From Nitrospirota bacterium (lineage in GTDB: Bacteria > Nitrospirota > Thermodesulfovibrionia > Thermodesulfovibrionales > UBA6898): a stretch of 64,000 nucleotides of DNA. Where the stretch lies: contig JACRLO010000009.1 in assembly GCA_016235245.1 (NCBI GenBank), positions 45,364 to 109,363 of the forward strand, given 5' to 3'. Made by a program: the position numbers and the translations under genes. The stretch's first letter is position 1. Every line of letters begins with the position of its first letter. Of the stretch, positions 30,100 to 39,917 are shown piece after piece. Under the pieces are notes generated by a model. It ran no database searches, had not been told where the DNA came from, and worked only from the letters and a program-made list of their open reading frames with translations.

Positions 30100-31503
30100 A
30101 TGAAAGCAAGATGGATGCAGATGATTATTTTCTCTGTTTTAATCGGATTGATGGCAGTGCCTGCCTCTGCCTTTGACAGCGGCAGCACCGGGGCGCTTGG
30201 CGCCTTTAACCCGGTAACGAGTGTGGAGGTTGAGCTTCCGGCTGACGGTAAGCTCAACTATACTACAGTGAATATTCCGACGGGCGTTACGGTCACGTTC
30301 AAGATGAATGCTGCCAACACCCCTGTATATATGTTGGCGACCGGTAACGTGACCGTAGCAGGCTCGATCAGCATCAGTGGTACCAGTGCCAATGGAATTG
30401 CCAACGGAAGAGGCGGACCGGGCGGTTTTGACGGAGGGCTTGGCGCAGCCGGCGGCACTTGTGGCGGCGTTGGACTTGGCCCCGGCGGGGGGAAGATGGG
30501 CGGCAACACGACGAGCTTCTACGTTGGTGCAGGTGGCGGTGGAGCTGGCTTTGCAGTAGCAGCGTCAAAAGGCGCAGATGGTAACTGGTCCGGTGTTATT
30601 TACGGAACTGGCGGAGCCGGGGGACCGGCATATGGGAACCCCTCTTTGCAGCCGCTCATTGGCGGTTCGGGTGGCGGCGGAGGCTGTGGCAGTAATCAAT
30701 ATTCCGGCTACTACAGCGGAGCGGGCGGTGGTGGCGGCGGAGCAATACTTATTGCATCGACCGGCACGATTGATGTCTCTGGTTCCATATTGGCTAACGG
30801 CGGCAACGGTGGCATTGCAGGCAACTATTCAGGCAAGGGTGGCGGAGGCAGCGGTGGTTCCATCAAACTTATGGCCAATATCATCAAGGGCAATGGCACA
30901 CTTTCGGCCACAGGTGGCAGCGGTGCTCCTGCCGGTGGATCTTACGACGGCGGTAATGGCGCTGACGGAAGGATTCGGCTTGAGACAAATACCCTTCAGA
31001 GGACTGCCGCTTCAACACCTTCTTTTACCTATCTTGATTCCCCGGTCTACGTCTTTCCTCCAAACCTGCCTGTTTTGAAAATCACGAGCATCGGTGGCGT
31101 GACTGTGCCGTCTGCTCCAACAGGAAAGTATTCTGCCCCGGACATCTTACTGCCAGCGAACATTGCGAACCCTGTAGCGGTTGCAGTTGAGGGCAATAAC
31201 ATTCCGGCCGGCACTACGGTAACAATATCAGCGATATCGCAATTAGGGGCTTCGACTTCCAAAACCGCGACACTTGCAGGGACAACTGAAGTATCGACGG
31301 CAGCAGCAACCCTTACCCTCTCTGCCAAATATGTTAATATCATTTCCGTATCAGCAACCTTTACCGTAGTCGCCTCAAATGAGATGCCGGTCTTTGCCGG
31401 AGGCGACCGGATCGCCAAGATGCGTGTCGACTCAGTCCTGGGAGGTGGCTCTTCTGTAACGTACATAACAGAATCAGGCAAAGAGATCCTGGCTCAGATG
31501 TAG
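30100..31503 (+). CDS. Exported glycine-rich repeat protein
   Basis: 467 aa from the ATG at 30100, after GGAGGAAGAG; the ATG at 30082 is too early and lacks a site. The signal peptide ends near ASA-FDS. Residues ~110-300 are a dense Gly-rich region (runs such as GGAGGGGGGAILIAS) interrupted by short hydrophobic strands (GTIDVSG, GSIKLMA). Such patterns occur in beta-helix or Gly-rich surface proteins. The C-terminal ~150 residues are beta-rich and Ala/Thr-rich without glycine runs. It lies between the two halves of what appears to be a broken giant protein. Function unknown; surface matrix is plausible. Confidence 0.7.
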   Translation: MKARWMQMIIFSVLIGLMAVPASAFDSGSTGALGAFNPVTSVEVELPADGKLNYTTVNIPTGVTVTFKMNAANTPVYMLATGNVTVAGSISISGTSANGIANGRGGPGGFDGGLGAAGGTCGGVGLGPGGGKMGGNTTSFYVGAGGGGAGFAVAASKGADGNWSGVIYGTGGAGGPAYGNPSLQPLIGGSGGGGGCGSNQYSGYYSGAGGGGGGAILIASTGTIDVSGSILANGGNGGIAGNYSGKGGGGSGGSIKLMANIIKGNGTLSATGGSGAPAGGSYDGGNGADGRIRLETNTLQRTAASTPSFTYLDSPVYVFPPNLPVLKITSIGGVTVPSAPTGKYSAPDILLPANIANPVAVAVEGNNIPAGTTVTISAISQLGASTSKTATLAGTTEVSTAAATLTLSAKYVNIISVSATFTVVASNEMPVFAGGDRIAKMRVDSVLGGGSSVTYITESGKEILAQM

Positions 31504-31551
31504 AGACGGAAAATTTGGGATGATGACAATTGTGAGAAGGGGCAATAAGAC

Positions 31552-34500
31552 GTGATGACTAAACTGCTTAGAGGGAAAAGCTCCGGCTTGGGACGCACAC
31601 TGGCGAATGCCGTGATCGTATCTCTTCTGGTTGTTCTGCTCAGCTGGTCGCCGGCATTCAGCGACAACGCCTTTGCCCCTCCTGTCAGCGTTACCTTCCC
31701 CTATACCATTGACGGGATTATTAGTGCTAGGCCTGTCAGCGTCAGCTTTACCGGCACACCCTTGCTTGATGGGCCCATTTATTCCAACCCTGTAAGTGTC
31801 AGCTTTACCGGCACACCCTTGGCTGACGGAGCATTGATATCTCCTGCCGTTAGTGTCTCATGGACTTCAGCTATGTTTACAGATACATATTCCTCGGCTG
31901 CGAGCGTTGTTATTAACGGGTTCCTCGGCCTCTGGCATTTTGACAATAACTGGTCCGACGCATCCGGAAACAGCAATACCGGCACTATCTCGGGCGGAGC
32001 TGTATTCAATGCAAGCGGCAAGGCAGATGCTGCCGCAGGTTTTAACGGCACCACTGCATACGTTGATTTCGGTTCGTCCAATACGCTCTGTCCCCCCCAT
32101 GGCGTAACACTTGAAACGTGGATCAAGATCAACAGCGGTGCCTCCGGAAGCATGTATATTGCCGGCAATACGGACGAAACCACCCTGACTGGTTATGGCC
32201 TCTTTGTTCAGGCAAACGGGACCGTTGCATTTAAAATAGGAGATGGCTCCTGGCATACGGTAGCAGGCACTACGGTGCTGACCCAGGGGCTTTGGTATCA
32301 TATTGCAGGTTCCTATGATGGCGAAAAACTGCGTCTGTATATTAATGGATTGCAGGACAATGAAGCTGCGTCAGGCGCCCTTACGATCAAATACCAAAAC
32401 TCCTTCAGGGCGGCATACCACCCTGGAACATCCGGCGCAGGTTATTTCTCTGGCCTGATCGACGAGCTTGCTGCTTACAACCGGCCCCTCTCCTTCGAAG
32501 AAGTGCTGAGTCATTACCGCAATGGCAAGATCGATATCATTGCCCCGGCTGCGCCGATGGTCAACACGGTTAGTCCTTTAACCCGGATAGCGACCGTTTC
32601 TCTTTCAGGTACCAAGGATGCAGACTCGGCAATATGGGTGAACAGCACGAGGATAGTCCCTCTTGACAGTTCCATCACCTGGCAGGGGGCATATACCCTG
32701 CAGTATGGCCCCAATACGCTGAAAGTAACGGCAGTGGACGCTGCCGATAATCAGAGCAGCCCGGTCACTCTGAACATTACGCTTGATAACCAGTCGCCGA
32801 CGATCGAAAGCTCAGTGCCGGTCCATAATTCGAACACTGCCAGTGTTGTGAACAACATCACGATTGTTCTTGTTGACACCTATTCAGCCATTAACCTTGA
32901 GGCAAGTTTCGCCAATGCGACTGTAAAGAATCTGGCAGGTCTGACGATTGCCGGTTCATGGGCAAAATCCGAACCAAAGACGATCATATTCGCTCCGACA
33001 AGTCCCCTTCCCCAGGACACATATACGGTGACAATCAGTCCGACAGATGCTCTTGACAATACGGGTACAAAGCAGATTGTATTTACCAACCATGATACCA
33101 CCCCGCCGGTGACGACGATCAGCCTGTCCGGAACGCCTGGCAGCGACGGATGGTACTCGACACCGGTCACTGTAACACTTGCCGCCGTTGACAGCGCAGA
33201 TGGAAGCGGAATAGACAAAACTGAATTCTCTCTGGATGGCACAACGTGGAGCACATATACTGCACCGTTTGCTATCGATACAGACGGCACGACCACAGTT
33301 CGTTATCGGTCACGTGACAATGCGGGTAATCTTGAGACGACCAAGACCAAGGACGTAAAACTGAACAAAGCAGGTATAGTCGGCCAGTGGCATATGGACA
33401 ATGACTGGCTTGATTCGTCGGTTATGGGGAAGAATGGCACTCCATATAATGGAACGACTTTCAGTACAGATGCGAAGGTAGGAGCTTCTTCAGGCAGTTT
33501 TGACGGTGCGGATGATTATGTAGCCGCAGGCCTTAACGGTACTGCTATGAATACCGTAAGTGTAGAAATGTGGATAATGAGGAAATCAGCCGGTAATAAG
33601 GGCATTTTTCAATGGGCCAATACATTAAGTTCAACCGGCCCTTTCATCTATTTTTATGATGCAAATGGAACCCTTCAAATGTATATGGATGGGAACTATC
33701 AGATTAACACGAGCATTGATCTTAACAACTGGCATCATATTGTGCTTACTCATGATGGCTCGGTATGGAGACTCTATAAAGATGGCAGCTTTGTCAGCAG
33801 TTATACTGGCGGCAGAACTTGGCAACAATATGCGGCAAATGTATATTTTGGAAATGGGTACCACGGATACTGGAACGGCCTCATCGATGAAGTCACCATC
33901 TACAATCGCGCATTGTCAACCGAGGAGATCCAGACGCATTATCAGACATCTTCTATCGCTCCGCCAACGGTTGATCCTGTGGTCTCTCCTACCGTTTTAT
34001 CGACAGTCAGCCTATTTGGAACCAAGCCGGCTGACACCTCTGTCTTTGTTAACGGGACTGAGGTTTACCCGTTCGACGGATTGACCGCATGGCAGGGAAC
34101 ATACGCGCTTCAGCCGGGGAGCAACACGCTTAATATCACCGCAAAGGATGGAAACGGATACCATAGCCAGCCGGCCATCCTGACTGTTGTCCGGGATAAC
34201 ACGTCTCCGACAATATCCTCCTCTGCCCCTGCAAACAATGCCTTTGTGAACAGCCCGATAGCAACGGTTACTATACAACTTACCGATGCATTCTCATCAG
34301 TGGATCTCGCAGCAACAAAAACCGGTGCATCCGTGAAAAACTCTCTTGGCGAAGATATCCCAGGGACATGGACACCGTCCGGCGCGGATACTATTGTCTT
34401 CACGCCGACCGCATCCTTTGGTGTAGGGACCTACACGGTCACTGTATTCCCGACAGATAGTCTGGGCAACGCATCCTCCATAGGACAGATGATAACCTTT

Positions 34501-37212
34501 ACCTATGATATCAATGCACCGTCTGTGCCAACGATCAATACGGTCACGTCACCGACCAGGAATTCTTCACAGACCATAACGGGAACAAAGACAGCGGACA
34601 CAGCGGCTGTTATCGTCGCCTCCTCCACTGCGACTATTGGAGCAGTCTCCTATCCGTCATCGACTACATGGAGCGTAACGGTAGCGAACCTGCAGCAGGG
34701 TTCAAACACCATTACAGCCTATGCAAAAGATGCTGCCGGCAACCAGAGCGACAGCACTACTGCCGTCATTCTCTATGATATAACGCCGCCTGTTGCCGTG
34801 ACTATAGATGTAGATTCGGTACAGTCTCCCACGAAGAACTCGACGGTAACCATGACCGGGACCAAAGAGGCCAATACCGACCTCTATGTTAACAACACGA
34901 AGTCAACGGCTGCCTTTGTAGCGACCTCATGGAGCTATACAGCAAACCTGAGCGAAGGACTCAATACCTTCAGCCTGTATAGCAGGGACGCTGCAGGTAA
35001 CCAGGGGCTGGCAACGAACATACAGGTAATCAAAGATACTACTCCTCCGAGGATTGCATCGTCGGTGCCTGCTGCAAATAGTAGGATAAACCAGGTAGCG
35101 ACCATAGATGTCGCCTTTGTTGATGATAACTCCACCGTAAATATTGGTGCATCTCCTGAAGGTACAGTCAGCAAGAACTCAAATACCTTGATCAGCGGGA
35201 TCTGGAATTGGAATGCCCAGAACGGCCATGCAGTATTTACTCCTGATCCTTCTTTTAACCCCCTCGCAGACGGTGTATACACGGTCTCAATATCTCCTGT
35301 CGATGTGCTTGGCAACAGGGGCACTGCTTCCTTCAGCTTTACCGTGGACACGGCTCCTCCTGTTGTACAGTCACTTGTGATGAGCCCTACCAGTCCGCAT
35401 AAGGCAGAGGTTGTTGCCTTTACGATCACCTTTAATAAGGCTATGACAACAGGGACCCAGCCTGTCGTCTCGTTCGGATCGACATTGCCCTATACCCAGT
35501 GGCCTCTTGCAGGCGGAACCTGGATAGATACCAAGACCTGGAGGGCAAGCTACACCTTCACCGCCTCAATGGGCGACGGCAATTATACGATAAAGATCAC
35601 AAGCGCCCAAGACTCCCTTGGCAATCAGATCTCATCTGCAGAGATTGGGACCTTCGTCCTCGACACCATGCCGCCTGTACAGCCTACAGTCAGTGCTGTT
35701 ATATCGCCCACAAAAACTGCAACTCAGACGATCTCAGGCACAAAGCCTGCCGATACTGCCATTGTGATAAACGGCGTTCAAAAGGTGGCGTTAGATGCAT
35801 CGACCACCTGGAGTTGTGTGTATACCCTTTCCGAAGGACTGAACTCCCTATCCATAACTGCACGGGATCTTTCGGAAAACGATTCAACACCGGCTAACGT
35901 AACGATTACCCTCGACTCAACGCCGCCGGTCTTTACGGTGGACACGTATAAAACCCCCTGGGCTGCTGCAACGCAGAACATATCAGGGAGAAAAGAACCG
36001 GGAAGCATCGTGAAGATAAACGAGGTACAGATATTCGGGGCCGATGATCTCAATTCCAAGTGGTCATTTACCGTGAATCTCAGCGCTGGAATTACGAACC
36101 ATTTTGTCCTGACTGCATCTGACGCCCTCGGGAATACGACTTCAACGGCGATAGATATTGTTTCTGATAACAAAGGGCCGAAGATAACAGCATTCAATAT
36201 CTTGCAGGGAGAGGTCTTCATCACCCCGGTCACTATCAGCGCTTCTGCCACTGACAGTGAAGCCGGAATGGCGAGGATGGAGATCGCTATCGACGGGACC
36301 CTTGTTAAGGTACAGACAGGCGGGAGCGTCTCATATTACTGGAACATCGGAGAGACCCCAGAGGGTAACCACTCTGTAAAGGTGGCAGCATATGACCAAC
36401 TGGGGAACGTAACCGAAGAGACACGGCAAGTTATTGTCGATCTTGCGCAAGTTATCGACATGGGGCAAGTGATGACGACGGCAATTGACGGGGATTATCT
36501 GTATACCGCACATGGCAGCGCAACCCCTCCTCTAAGTGTTTTTTCTCTGGATGATCCCCTGAACCCTGCCCTTGTCTCCACATACGGCCTGGGGCCGGTA
36601 AATGCTTTTACGGCCGGCGGGACGACAGGGATCGGAACCACGTGGGCGAGCAGCCTGGTATCTCTGGGCTATGACGGAGCGATCTTTACGAAATTGTCCG
36701 ATATCGTCCTTCCACGGAGCGCCATAAAGTCTGTATCTCTTAGGGGGCAATACGGGTTTTATTGTTCCGGCCTCGACGGTTGGGGCATGGTGGAGGTTTC
36801 CGCTGAAGGCACTCTCTCTGATATGGGCGTAATCAAGTCCGGATTTAGCACCAGTAGGGTTATTGATGGAGGCGGCTATATCTTTTCAGCGAACGGCACA
36901 GGCGGTCTCGGGATTTACAAGATCGAGACGGTGAATGCCGCCAGACCCTCGATTATTATAACGTCTCCTGCCTCGGGATCAAGCATCCCGCAAGGAGCGG
37001 AAGTGGAGATAAAGGTCGACGTGGTCAATGGCGATAGCGCTTCAGTCACATTTCTTGTAAACGATGTCGAGATGTTCGTCGACGAATCTGCCCCTTTCAG
37101 TTATCGCTTCAGGGCACCAAACGGTGCAACAACACTTACCCTCAAGGCTAGAGCGTATAATTTGAGTGGCCTTTGGGCGGACTCTCCGGAAATCGTCCTT
37201 ACCGTCAATTGA
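31552..37212 (+). CDS. Exported LamG/Ig-like protein with tail homologous to giant protein 2
   Basis: 1886 aa; GTG at 31552 or ATG at 31555. The signal peptide ends near AFS-DNA. It begins with short PVSVSFTGTP repeats (~50-110). Two LamG/concanavalin A-like jellyroll domains follow (~120-320 and ~605-800), each starting with LWHFDN or QWHMDN and ending with GLIDEL/V..YNRxLS. Many Ig-like units with SPT..T..ISGTK openings come next. From residue ~1637 (MGQVMTT) the last 250 residues are homologous to giant protein 2 just after its first LVIVD block. That tail is what the end of giant protein 2 lacks. LamG folds usually bind glycans, so an adhesin role is likely. Confidence 0.75.
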   Translation: MMTKLLRGKSSGLGRTLANAVIVSLLVVLLSWSPAFSDNAFAPPVSVTFPYTIDGIISARPVSVSFTGTPLLDGPIYSNPVSVSFTGTPLADGALISPAVSVSWTSAMFTDTYSSAASVVINGFLGLWHFDNNWSDASGNSNTGTISGGAVFNASGKADAAAGFNGTTAYVDFGSSNTLCPPHGVTLETWIKINSGASGSMYIAGNTDETTLTGYGLFVQANGTVAFKIGDGSWHTVAGTTVLTQGLWYHIAGSYDGEKLRLYINGLQDNEAASGALTIKYQNSFRAAYHPGTSGAGYFSGLIDELAAYNRPLSFEEVLSHYRNGKIDIIAPAAPMVNTVSPLTRIATVSLSGTKDADSAIWVNSTRIVPLDSSITWQGAYTLQYGPNTLKVTAVDAADNQSSPVTLNITLDNQSPTIESSVPVHNSNTASVVNNITIVLVDTYSAINLEASFANATVKNLAGLTIAGSWAKSEPKTIIFAPTSPLPQDTYTVTISPTDALDNTGTKQIVFTNHDTTPPVTTISLSGTPGSDGWYSTPVTVTLAAVDSADGSGIDKTEFSLDGTTWSTYTAPFAIDTDGTTTVRYRSRDNAGNLETTKTKDVKLNKAGIVGQWHMDNDWLDSSVMGKNGTPYNGTTFSTDAKVGASSGSFDGADDYVAAGLNGTAMNTVSVEMWIMRKSAGNKGIFQWANTLSSTGPFIYFYDANGTLQMYMDGNYQINTSIDLNNWHHIVLTHDGSVWRLYKDGSFVSSYTGGRTWQQYAANVYFGNGYHGYWNGLIDEVTIYNRALSTEEIQTHYQTSSIAPPTVDPVVSPTVLSTVSLFGTKPADTSVFVNGTEVYPFDGLTAWQGTYALQPGSNTLNITAKDGNGYHSQPAILTVVRDNTSPTISSSAPANNAFVNSPIATVTIQLTDAFSSVDLAATKTGASVKNSLGEDIPGTWTPSGADTIVFTPTASFGVGTYTVTVFPTDSLGNASSIGQMITFTYDINAPSVPTINTVTSPTRNSSQTITGTKTADTAAVIVASSTATIGAVSYPSSTTWSVTVANLQQGSNTITAYAKDAAGNQSDSTTAVILYDITPPVAVTIDVDSVQSPTKNSTVTMTGTKEANTDLYVNNTKSTAAFVATSWSYTANLSEGLNTFSLYSRDAAGNQGLATNIQVIKDTTPPRIASSVPAANSRINQVATIDVAFVDDNSTVNIGASPEGTVSKNSNTLISGIWNWNAQNGHAVFTPDPSFNPLADGVYTVSISPVDVLGNRGTASFSFTVDTAPPVVQSLVMSPTSPHKAEVVAFTITFNKAMTTGTQPVVSFGSTLPYTQWPLAGGTWIDTKTWRASYTFTASMGDGNYTIKITSAQDSLGNQISSAEIGTFVLDTMPPVQPTVSAVISPTKTATQTISGTKPADTAIVINGVQKVALDASTTWSCVYTLSEGLNSLSITARDLSENDSTPANVTITLDSTPPVFTVDTYKTPWAAATQNISGRKEPGSIVKINEVQIFGADDLNSKWSFTVNLSAGITNHFVLTASDALGNTTSTAIDIVSDNKGPKITAFNILQGEVFITPVTISASATDSEAGMARMEIAIDGTLVKVQTGGSVSYYWNIGETPEGNHSVKVAAYDQLGNVTEETRQVIVDLAQVIDMGQVMTTAIDGDYLYTAHGSATPPLSVFSLDDPLNPALVSTYGLGPVNAFTAGGTTGIGTTWASSLVSLGYDGAIFTKLSDIVLPRSAIKSVSLRGQYGFYCSGLDGWGMVEVSAEGTLSDMGVIKSGFSTSRVIDGGGYIFSANGTGGLGIYKIETVNAARPSIIITSPASGSSIPQGAEVEIKVDVVNGDSASVTFLVNDVEMFVDESAPFSYRFRAPNGATTLTLKARAYNLSGLWADSPEIVLTVN

Positions 37213-37214
37213 TG

Positions 37215-37337
37215 ATGCAGGATTCAGCAGCTCTTTTAGAAGCGTATCATACTGAACGCCACGAGGATACTGACTATGCGCCTATCGGACAGGACGAGTT
37301 TTGCCTGGTTATCACGGAGGTTGCAGAGTACTTGTGA
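37215..37337 (+). CDS. Possible 40-aa acidic ORF
   Basis: ATG 3 bp after the previous stop (TGATGATG), ending at TGA 37335-37337. The product is acidic (SAALLEAYHTERHEDTDY) and has amphipathic helical character. There is no ribosome-binding site of its own, so it would need translational coupling. It could be a gene fragment. Weakly supported. Confidence 0.25.
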   Translation: MQDSAALLEAYHTERHEDTDYAPIGQDEFCLVITEVAEYL

Positions 37338-37435
37338 ATGTGCAGGGAAAATGCTGGTGGGAATCAGAGGCATTGCTGGTCGGGTGGTAAACTTTCGCTG
37401 AAATAGTGAAAGGACATTTAACTGGAGGGTAAATA

Positions 37436-37597
37436 ATGTCGAAAAGATCATCTACGAAGCTCAAAAGAGGGACAATACCTCAATATATCGTTTCCATTCG
37501 TAAGATCGAAGAACTGACGGGACAGAACTTCCTTTCGGCACTAAAGAAAGACATCCCGGATTCACTTGAGACGACACAGCCGGAAATGTGGCAGTAG
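37436..37597 (+). pseudogene. C-terminal fragment of a NUC1/EndoG-type nuclease
   Basis: A 53-codon frame preceded by GGAGGG encodes IPQYIVSIRKIEELTGQNF, then PDSLETTQPEMW. This matches the conserved end of the DNA/RNA non-specific endonuclease family. The H-N-H catalytic DRGH region is absent upstream. It is most simply a relic, although it has a start codon and a ribosome-binding site. Confidence 0.5.
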
Positions 37598-37626
37598 CGA
37601 TCTCCCTCTATGGGGAGGGGAATGAG

Positions 37627-38106
37627 ATGAATGCCAGCGATGGAACACCAAGAAGAGCAATAATGTATTATCACACTAATTCAATGGGTCCGGATATAGA
37701 CGCCTTGAAAGCCGGCTTTAAAAAGTGTGGCGACCTTGCCCAAAAACGTGGTGTTACGCAAGCTGGTCTGGCTGTACCAATAAAAAGCACTTTAGATGGT
37801 GTAATTAGCGGCGTATTAGGAGATGAAGCTGTAGGCCTCTTGCAACGAAATAGAGTTCTTGATCTAAATGGATTTTATATCCATCTGATCACAAAACGCG
37901 TAACGCCCCGAAGGTTCTCAGGCCCTGTTCTTGCCGTTTACACAACAATCGAGCAGATTGTAACTATTGCGAACTCGTCATACTGCAAAGGATTAATTTA
38001 TGTCCCTTGGGCTGAGGATGAATTAGGTCAGTTTTGCAGGCGCTATCAGTCAGAAGAAATACCATATGTTACAAAAGGAGGGATCGGAAATGGCATTGAT
38101 GACTAA
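37627..38106 (+). CDS. Hypothetical protein
   Basis: 159 aa from the ATG at 37627, behind GGGGAGGGG; an in-frame ATG at 37588 overlaps the nuclease relic. No motif recognised. The pattern (VLAVYTTIEQIVTIANS, LIYVPWAEDEL) suggests an alpha/beta fold with a C-terminal half resembling small Rossmann-like proteins. The next gene starts 17 bp before this one ends, so the two are probably translated together and may be partners. Confidence 0.55.
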   Translation: MNASDGTPRRAIMYYHTNSMGPDIDALKAGFKKCGDLAQKRGVTQAGLAVPIKSTLDGVISGVLGDEAVGLLQRNRVLDLNGFYIHLITKRVTPRRFSGPVLAVYTTIEQIVTIANSSYCKGLIYVPWAEDELGQFCRRYQSEEIPYVTKGGIGNGIDD

Positions 38107-38380
38107 GGGAGATCTTTACTTTAAGGATTATCAATGGAAAGCGTACGCTGGAGATAATCCTGAAGTAACGGGTGAACCTGATAGCACTTTGTTCAATCGG
38201 CATGAAGGCTATGAGGTCCTGTATTTGATCAATAAGATTGCGGCAAGAAACGTTTTTAAGCAAAAAGCGTCTGGGACAAAGCTGGAGAAAATGATCCGCT
38301 ACGAATTGCCGTCAGATGTTCGTGGCCAGGAGCGAGTCGTGAACTGGTTAGAAAACAATTGGGACAAATCAAAATACTAA
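38090..38380 (+). CDS. Hypothetical protein, partner of the preceding gene
   Basis: 96 aa from the ATG at 38090, with AGGAGGGA eight bases upstream. Soluble, mixed charge. It contains EGYEVLYLINKIAARN and ends in a helix rich in Trp/Asn (VVNWLENNWDKSKY). No family recognised. The 17-bp overlap with the upstream gene gives a two-gene unit whose size resembles a toxin-antitoxin or small regulatory pair, but nothing in either sequence confirms that. Confidence 0.55.
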   Translation: MALMTKGDLYFKDYQWKAYAGDNPEVTGEPDSTLFNRHEGYEVLYLINKIAARNVFKQKASGTKLEKMIRYELPSDVRGQERVVNWLENNWDKSKY

Positions 38381-38484
38381 GGCATATTGCAATTGACGAG
38401 CTGTGAATAAAGTCACTGCGACACCACAGGGTGTATCAATTATCAATTTGAAACCAGTCAATTCTGAAAATCAGGAGGCAATAA

Positions 38485-39453
38485 ATGCCCGGTAGCTATG
38501 CACACATTACTCTTGTAAATGAGGCATCTGAGAAAAGACGCCTTAAGAAGATGGCTGGATTTCCAATTGAGGCAATCGATGCTGCAGGCCTCCATGCCAA
38601 GTTTCTGGAACTGGGATGCATCAGTCCCGACTATCCCTATCTGGACATTACTTCAGCAGATTCTAAAAAGTGGGCTGACGCCATGCACTATGCCCATACA
38701 GGTCAGGCTATATTTATAGGTGCTGAGCTTGTTCGTGCTCTTCCGGCCGGTATTCCAAAGGATAAGTGCCTGGCCTGGCTCATGGGCTACACTGCCCATG
38801 TGGTGACCGATATGTGTATTCATCCTGTTGTTGAGCTTAAAGTGGGACCATACAAGGGAAATGAAACGCCTCATAGGCGCTGTGAGATGCATCAGGATGC
38901 CTACATATTCAGTCGAATGGGTACCGGGATGCCCCAGACCGCTCAGCATATCAGATCTACGATACTTAAATGCGGAGATCAGAACGACCCTGAGTGTTTA
39001 GACCCAGATGTCAAAAACCTATGGGAGGAACTTCTCAGGAAGGTTCACCCCGAAATCTTTAATAGTGATATGCCTGACCTGGATAAATGGCATAAGCGGT
39101 GTTACAACATTCTGGAGCAGCTTCTGCCTACATCCGGCCGGCTAATTGGCTTTGCACGGCATGCCTGTAATAGAAATGGTCTCCTATATCCTACCCCTGA
39201 GGAGATAGAGATGGGAGAGTATATCGACAATCTCAGGGTGCCATCAAACGCAGGCCGCCAGGAGATGCATATGCATTACGACATGATATTCGATTGGGCG
39301 ACTGAGCAGGTCCAGAAGGTTTGGCTAAATGTCACTCAATATGCCTTGGGAGAATCGGATTCATTACCCTTCTATAAAGATGAATGGGACCTTGATACAG
39401 GAAGAAACAAGAGTGCCTCAGCAGCGCCTCTTGTGTTCTGGGAGGTGGCTTGA
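38485..39453 (+). CDS. Zinc-dependent phospholipase C-like protein
   Basis: 322 aa, AGGAGG before the ATG. Histidine motifs are spread as in the Zn_dep_PLPC family: SYAH at the N-terminus, MHYAHTG (~70), GYTAHVVTDMCIHP (~107-120) and HRRCEMHQD (~133). The all-helical character with metal-binding His/Asp clusters fits a phosphocholine-lipid hydrolase or a related phosphoesterase fold. No signal peptide is evident, so the location is unclear. The next gene, a lipoprotein, starts 1 bp after its stop and may work with it. Confidence 0.75.
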   Translation: MPGSYAHITLVNEASEKRRLKKMAGFPIEAIDAAGLHAKFLELGCISPDYPYLDITSADSKKWADAMHYAHTGQAIFIGAELVRALPAGIPKDKCLAWLMGYTAHVVTDMCIHPVVELKVGPYKGNETPHRRCEMHQDAYIFSRMGTGMPQTAQHIRSTILKCGDQNDPECLDPDVKNLWEELLRKVHPEIFNSDMPDLDKWHKRCYNILEQLLPTSGRLIGFARHACNRNGLLYPTPEEIEMGEYIDNLRVPSNAGRQEMHMHYDMIFDWATEQVQKVWLNVTQYALGESDSLPFYKDEWDLDTGRNKSASAAPLVFWEVA

Positions 39454-39454
39454 T

Positions 39455-39877
39455 ATGAAATACTTGAGAACGGTCATATTGCTTATCGTTACAGTCTCAC
39501 TGGCCTCCGGCTGCGCATTCTGCCCGCCAATTGATCCCAAGCAGAAGCTGATTATGCAGTTCGACGATTCTATGATTCCGCTTGCCAAGTCGGTCGAGGT
39601 CACGGTGGGCAAGCTGTCACCGGATGCAAAGGACCAGGCGATATTCGATGAAGTTATCAAGAGAAGTGGCGATCCCGGCCTGACAAAACCCTTTGCCGGG
39701 TATCTGTTAAGGGCGAGGATAGAGGGTGATACAGCCGTTATTCTCCTTTGTTATCCTGACGGTAAAGAGGGAATCATTGAGGATGTGACCTGCACAACGA
39801 GACCTGATATGCATCGTCCATCGAAGTCTCCATGTGAATACATGCTTGATGTTAAGAAGGTTTGTGCAACTCGATAG
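39455..39877 (+). CDS. Lipoprotein, function unknown
   Basis: 140 aa from the ATG at 39455; a longer in-frame start at 39329 would lie inside the upstream gene. The signal peptide ends in lipobox LASGC, so the mature protein starts at that Cys and is lipid-anchored. The rest is a small mixed domain with four further cysteines (CPPI, LLCYPDG, VTCTT, PCEYM). It begins directly after the phospholipase-like gene stop. Confidence 0.65.
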   Translation: MKYLRTVILLIVTVSLASGCAFCPPIDPKQKLIMQFDDSMIPLAKSVEVTVGKLSPDAKDQAIFDEVIKRSGDPGLTKPFAGYLLRARIEGDTAVILLCYPDGKEGIIEDVTCTTRPDMHRPSKSPCEYMLDVKKVCATR

Positions 39878-39917
39878 TAATCTTATTTTGATTAAACGAA
39901 GGATAATAGGGGGGACA

